Assembly (NCBI GenBank): GCA_003290165.1
Contig: QNQO01000650.1
Location: forward strand, 310,001 to 374,000
Direction of reading: 5' to 3'
From: Berberis thunbergii
Lineage: Eukaryota > Streptophyta > Magnoliopsida > Ranunculales > Berberidaceae
DNA: 64,000 nt
Shown: one piece after another, positions 60,961-64,000 of the stretch
Position numbering within the stretch: position 1 is the first letter of the stretch
Layout of the letters: each line of letters starts with the position of its first letter
Notes under the pieces: model-generated
Databases searched by the model: none
Told to the model about the DNA's origin: nothing
Seen by the model: the letters and a program-made list of their open reading frames with translations, nothing else
Position numbers and translations under genes: made by a program

Positions 60961-60980
60961 TGCTTTTTTTTGTAGTGTCT

Positions 60981-62015
60981 TAGCACACATCGACGAGCTA
61001 AGTGATGCCATTGTTATCTGTGTATCGAAACAAGTGCCTAACCTGTTTTATGCTAAATACTAAAATACATAGCAATGGTACTTAGATAATAACTCCCAAG
61101 AACATACAACTACAAGACACTCCATGTAGTCGAATGGGTGACATGTTGGCTTATAGGCAACCTAAACTTCAGCCAAACTCCAAATTCTGAAGAAAGGCCA
61201 CCTTTTAGGATGTGCCAAGCCCAAATCCAAACCCAGAAAAATGTAACATTGAGCTGGCCAAGCTGTAGTCTACCGCTGAGCTGGTACGTCATTGGCTTTT
61301 GATGAGTCATTAAGATTGTAATGCATGCAAGCAATCCAACCATGAAAGAGGCGCATGAACTATCTTATGAGAAGGTTTAAGTGTTTAACCCGATAAATGC
61401 AACCTTAATAAAACCACTAGCTCGACCAACCTCTTTTCCTATACTTTTTCTACAGCTATATCAGAAAGAAAGAAAAAAGGATCAGAGACAAAGCTGAGAC
61501 ATTGAATAATATGCAATTATGTGCTAGTTTGAACAGAGTTGGAAGAAACAATACCAATCTATAGATGTTTCTTCTTCCCCATTGAATATTGAATGTTCAA
61601 TTTGCATGCAAGTATTTGAGGTCATAAGATGTACTCAACTTTATCCACAAACTAATGAAAATAAGCTAAATAATTAACTACTAAATATTATAGCACAAAA
61701 TTTTGACTAAAACCAGCCTTAATGTACGTCCTGGCCATATAATTGCACTTCAGGTTCGCAAATATGTATAGGAAAGGACATGACTTAATGTGATATATAA
61801 ATATATATGTTAGAATTAAAAAAAAAAATCAGTGATCAATCAATTTCAAACTTATTCAAATAAAAATTTGACATTTACATCAGTAGTTGTAATCCATCCC
61901 ATTATATATCCTTTGTTATTTTATCTCATCATAACAATTATGATGCAATTATCATAAAAGATGTAAATGGTGGTGTACTGGAAATGTGCCCAACTCATTT
62001 AGTGGTTGTAGTGGT
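60981..62015. other. Spacer right of the CACTA element
   Basis: No coding similarity. The minus-strand frame at 61110-61343 lacks any recognisable motif. Confidence 0.35.
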
Positions 62016-62019
62016 TTCA

Positions 62020-62440
62020 AAATCCCCTTCCCTTTTATATATAGTCATTTTATATATAGTCACTGCACCAAATTGACATATTTGTAAAAATAAATATATC
62101 ACTGTAGTGTTGTAACGGTTCAGTAAACAGTTTCACAAATGAAGTGATACAATAGTTGGATCACCATGAATAGTATGGTGCTGCAAGTGATACTATTCAT
62201 GGTGATCCAATTTATTATATCACTTTATTTGTAAAATTGGTTTTCAAAATTTTGCCTGAATTTAATTTTGACTTAAAATTGTTTGGTGGACTATTGGACT
62301 GTTAGATCACAAAAGTGATAATGTTTTGGGGGATTGTTAGAAAATTGCCCATTTGATGTAGCAAGTACTTGGAGTGTAACCAGTTGAATGGATGAAGTCA
62401 GCAAGTGATAGTGTGCAAGACACGAATTGACTCGGTGTGT
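62020..62440. mobile_element. Inverted-repeat element plus duplicated flank
   Basis: 62020-62360 is collinear with 34425-34760 (CACTGCACCAAATTGACA, GAATAGTATGGTG, ATTGTTAGAAAATTGCCCAT). 62360-62440 matches 21640-21660 and 20600-20650 (GATAG-GTGCAAGAC, TTGACTC). So a further, short copy of the RCA-flank segment lies here. Confidence 0.6.
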
Positions 62441-62904
62441 GCTAACGAAAGGGTTTAATATCATGAAGTGCTTTGTGTATTTTACATCGGAAGCCAAAAA
62501 ATGTTCTCCAAGTTATCATTCCTCCAGGTTGAGGTTTTGTGTAGTATCACGTTTTCTTCATTGCTTGGGCCTTCAAAGGTTCCAAAACTTCTGCTCCTGA
62601 TTGTGGATCCTGAACTTCCTCCATTACCTCTTTTTCTCCCTTGCTCAATTACATTACCGAAGGGATGTTAGCAACTCCTCCTATCCTATCAAATGAAAGT
62701 AATGGCAGTGGCTCATTCGCTCAAACCTAATTGAGGGACGGGGGGTTACTCCCTTGACTTTTCTATATGTTTATATTTCCTACCCTGCCAACTTAGCCAT
62801 GAAGATGGGGGATATGTAACGATTGAGGTAGGAGGGATTGGTTTTTCAGTGGGAGATAGATGGATAGATAGACCCCAGCTGAACTAACTAGCTGAACTAA
62901 CTCA

Positions 62905-63625
62905 CTAGTATGGATGAGCCCAGAAGAAGCATATAGGATGGTCTCAGATGATCGTCAACTAGAAGCTATTGCTGACAAAGAACTCCAAGTTACTCAAGTG
63001 GAAGGAGCCAATAACAACATTCATGGCTCTTTTGGGGAGGATAAAAAAAGAGAGGAGGAATTGGACACTGAAGCCCAACAATCAGAATTCAAATCTCCTT
63101 ATACTATAGGTGTTCAAACTAGAACGGCTAAAACAAAGGAGAAAAATGACTCTTCAAATAAGAAGGGTAGGAGAGGGAGGAAAAAAACCATAGTTTTTTT
63201 TTAATGACTAGTCTAGTTACTTGGAACATAAGATGTCTTAATGACCCCAACAAGCAGTCTGAAATCAAGAGTTTGATTAGAAAGAAGAACCTCTCGATGG
63301 TCAATTTAATTAAAACTAAAGTTTCTAGTAATAATATAGATCAAGTTAGAAGAAGAATATCAGTTTCTTGGTCTCTTGCCTCTAATATTAATGAAGCCCC
63401 TTATGGAAGAATCATATCACTCTGAGGCCTTTTCATTTTTTAAGTTAATGTTTTTTCTTGGCGGCACCTCTCAATTGCTCTACCTTCAAATAGAAAAGGT
63501 TAGTTCTAAGAAAATTATCTTCCTTATAGCTGTGTATGCAAAGAATAGAAGGGACAAATCTAGCCTACGAGGTGGTACTTGTGATATTTCGGCTTGGGAA
63601 GCATTTGATTTAGCAGTTTTCTGAA
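62905..63625 (+). pseudogene. L1-type LINE fragment (ORF1 end and endonuclease start)
   Basis: 62914-63204 ends in a Lys/Arg-rich tail (KKGRRGRKKT) like the end of plant L1 ORF1. At 63204 a second frame starts with LVTWNIRCLNDPNKQ, the signature of the apurinic-type endonuclease domain (WNIRGLN), and continues to a stop near 63424. The next frame begins near 63376, so a frameshift is present. No reverse transcriptase was found before the window end. It is non-functional. Confidence 0.8.
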
Positions 63626-64000
63626 TGTTAAATACTATTTTTTTGGTTACTTTTTATTGGCATTTGAAGCACATCACATGGTGGCAGGGTAACGTTTCAC
63701 AGTTTAATGAATCCTCTGCTTATTTGGTGGGATGTTTAAGAGATTACCTATGGTTAAACTCTTTCTAACTTATCAATGGATATAACTCCTTTGGTATGAA
63801 TAGTTTATCGGTATGGGCTTGGATGTTTTTATTTGGACATCTTGTTTGAGCTACTGGATTTATGTTATAAATTTTCTGGCTTAGATATTGGCAGGGATTT
63901 ATTGAAACTTTAGCATGGGCTCATGAACACACACCTTTGGTGAATTTGATTCGATGGAGAGATAAACCAATTCCTTGACTCAGACTCACAAGCAAATGGT
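63626..64000. other. Window end, possibly LINE-derived
   Basis: No convincing similarity. It may be the decayed continuation of the LINE, but I cannot support this. Confidence 0.3.

Larger units (their letters stand above)
45029..60977. mobile_element. 15.9-kb CACTA (En/Spm) element carrying host gene fragments
   Basis: The left end (45029-45053) and right end (60953-60977) are inverted copies matching at 22 of 25 positions. The right end reads CACTACAAAAAAAAGC when inverted. The left end starts GACTA, a one-base change from CACTA. Both are followed at once by arrays of TAGC(G/C)ACGG words. TCT occurs directly outside both ends (45026-45028 and 60978-60980), the expected 3-bp target duplication. 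No transposase similarity was found inside, so the element looks non-autonomous. Cargo includes fimbrin, vacuolar sorting receptor and AP2-like gene pieces, a purine array, tRNA-like repeats and nested MITEs. A composite of two overlapping elements is possible, because similar arrays also occur at 48170-48440 and 49215-49290. Confidence 0.82.

Overview
The window is nuclear DNA of a flowering plant, probably a eudicot. It holds spliced genes with GT..AG introns, a Rubisco activase gene, legume-lectin receptor kinases, AT-rich spacers and a dense load of plant transposons. I cannot name the species.

Region 1 (1-18.6 kb) is gene-rich. It contains an intact 11-exon gene for the TFIIA large subunit (1748-8050), a decayed gene for a plastid xylose/H+ symporter-like protein (9308-13411), a small potato-inhibitor-I type proteinase inhibitor on the minus strand (14325-14642), and an intact Rubisco activase gene (16127-18602). 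The last exon of the activase gene can give both a short and a redox-type long isoform through two acceptors 8 nt apart.

Region 2 (18.6-45 kb) is a mosaic of duplicated segments. The 3' end and downstream flank of Rubisco activase and the 3' flank of a lectin receptor kinase recur in shuffled, broken copies. Two L-type lectin receptor kinase genes lie in the same orientation about 10.4 kb apart: a frameshifted copy (29945-31976) and an intact one (40390-42474, 694 aa). Between them are foldback MITEs, SINEs, a copia fragment, an endogenous pararetrovirus-like fragment with a 35S-like promoter, and a roughly 0.95-kb direct repeat.

Region 3 (45029-60977) reads as one 15.9-kb CACTA (En/Spm) element. 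It has 25-bp terminal inverted repeats (22/25 matching), a TCT target duplication on both sides, and subterminal arrays rich in TAGC(G/C)ACGG motifs. I see no transposase in it. It carries pieces of unrelated host genes: the 5' end of a fimbrin gene, the EGF-repeat exons of a vacuolar sorting receptor, and two exons that look like the C-terminal part of an AP2/TOE-type factor. It also holds tRNA-Glu-like repeats, a 1.3-kb AGATC-rich purine array and younger nested MITEs.

Region 4 (61-64 kb) is transposon-rich spacer with a broken L1-type LINE.

The strongest leads are the gene-capturing CACTA element, a foldback MITE family with 9-bp target duplications (Mutator-like) that includes a natural empty site in the same window, and the Rubisco activase/lectin-kinase segment shuffling.
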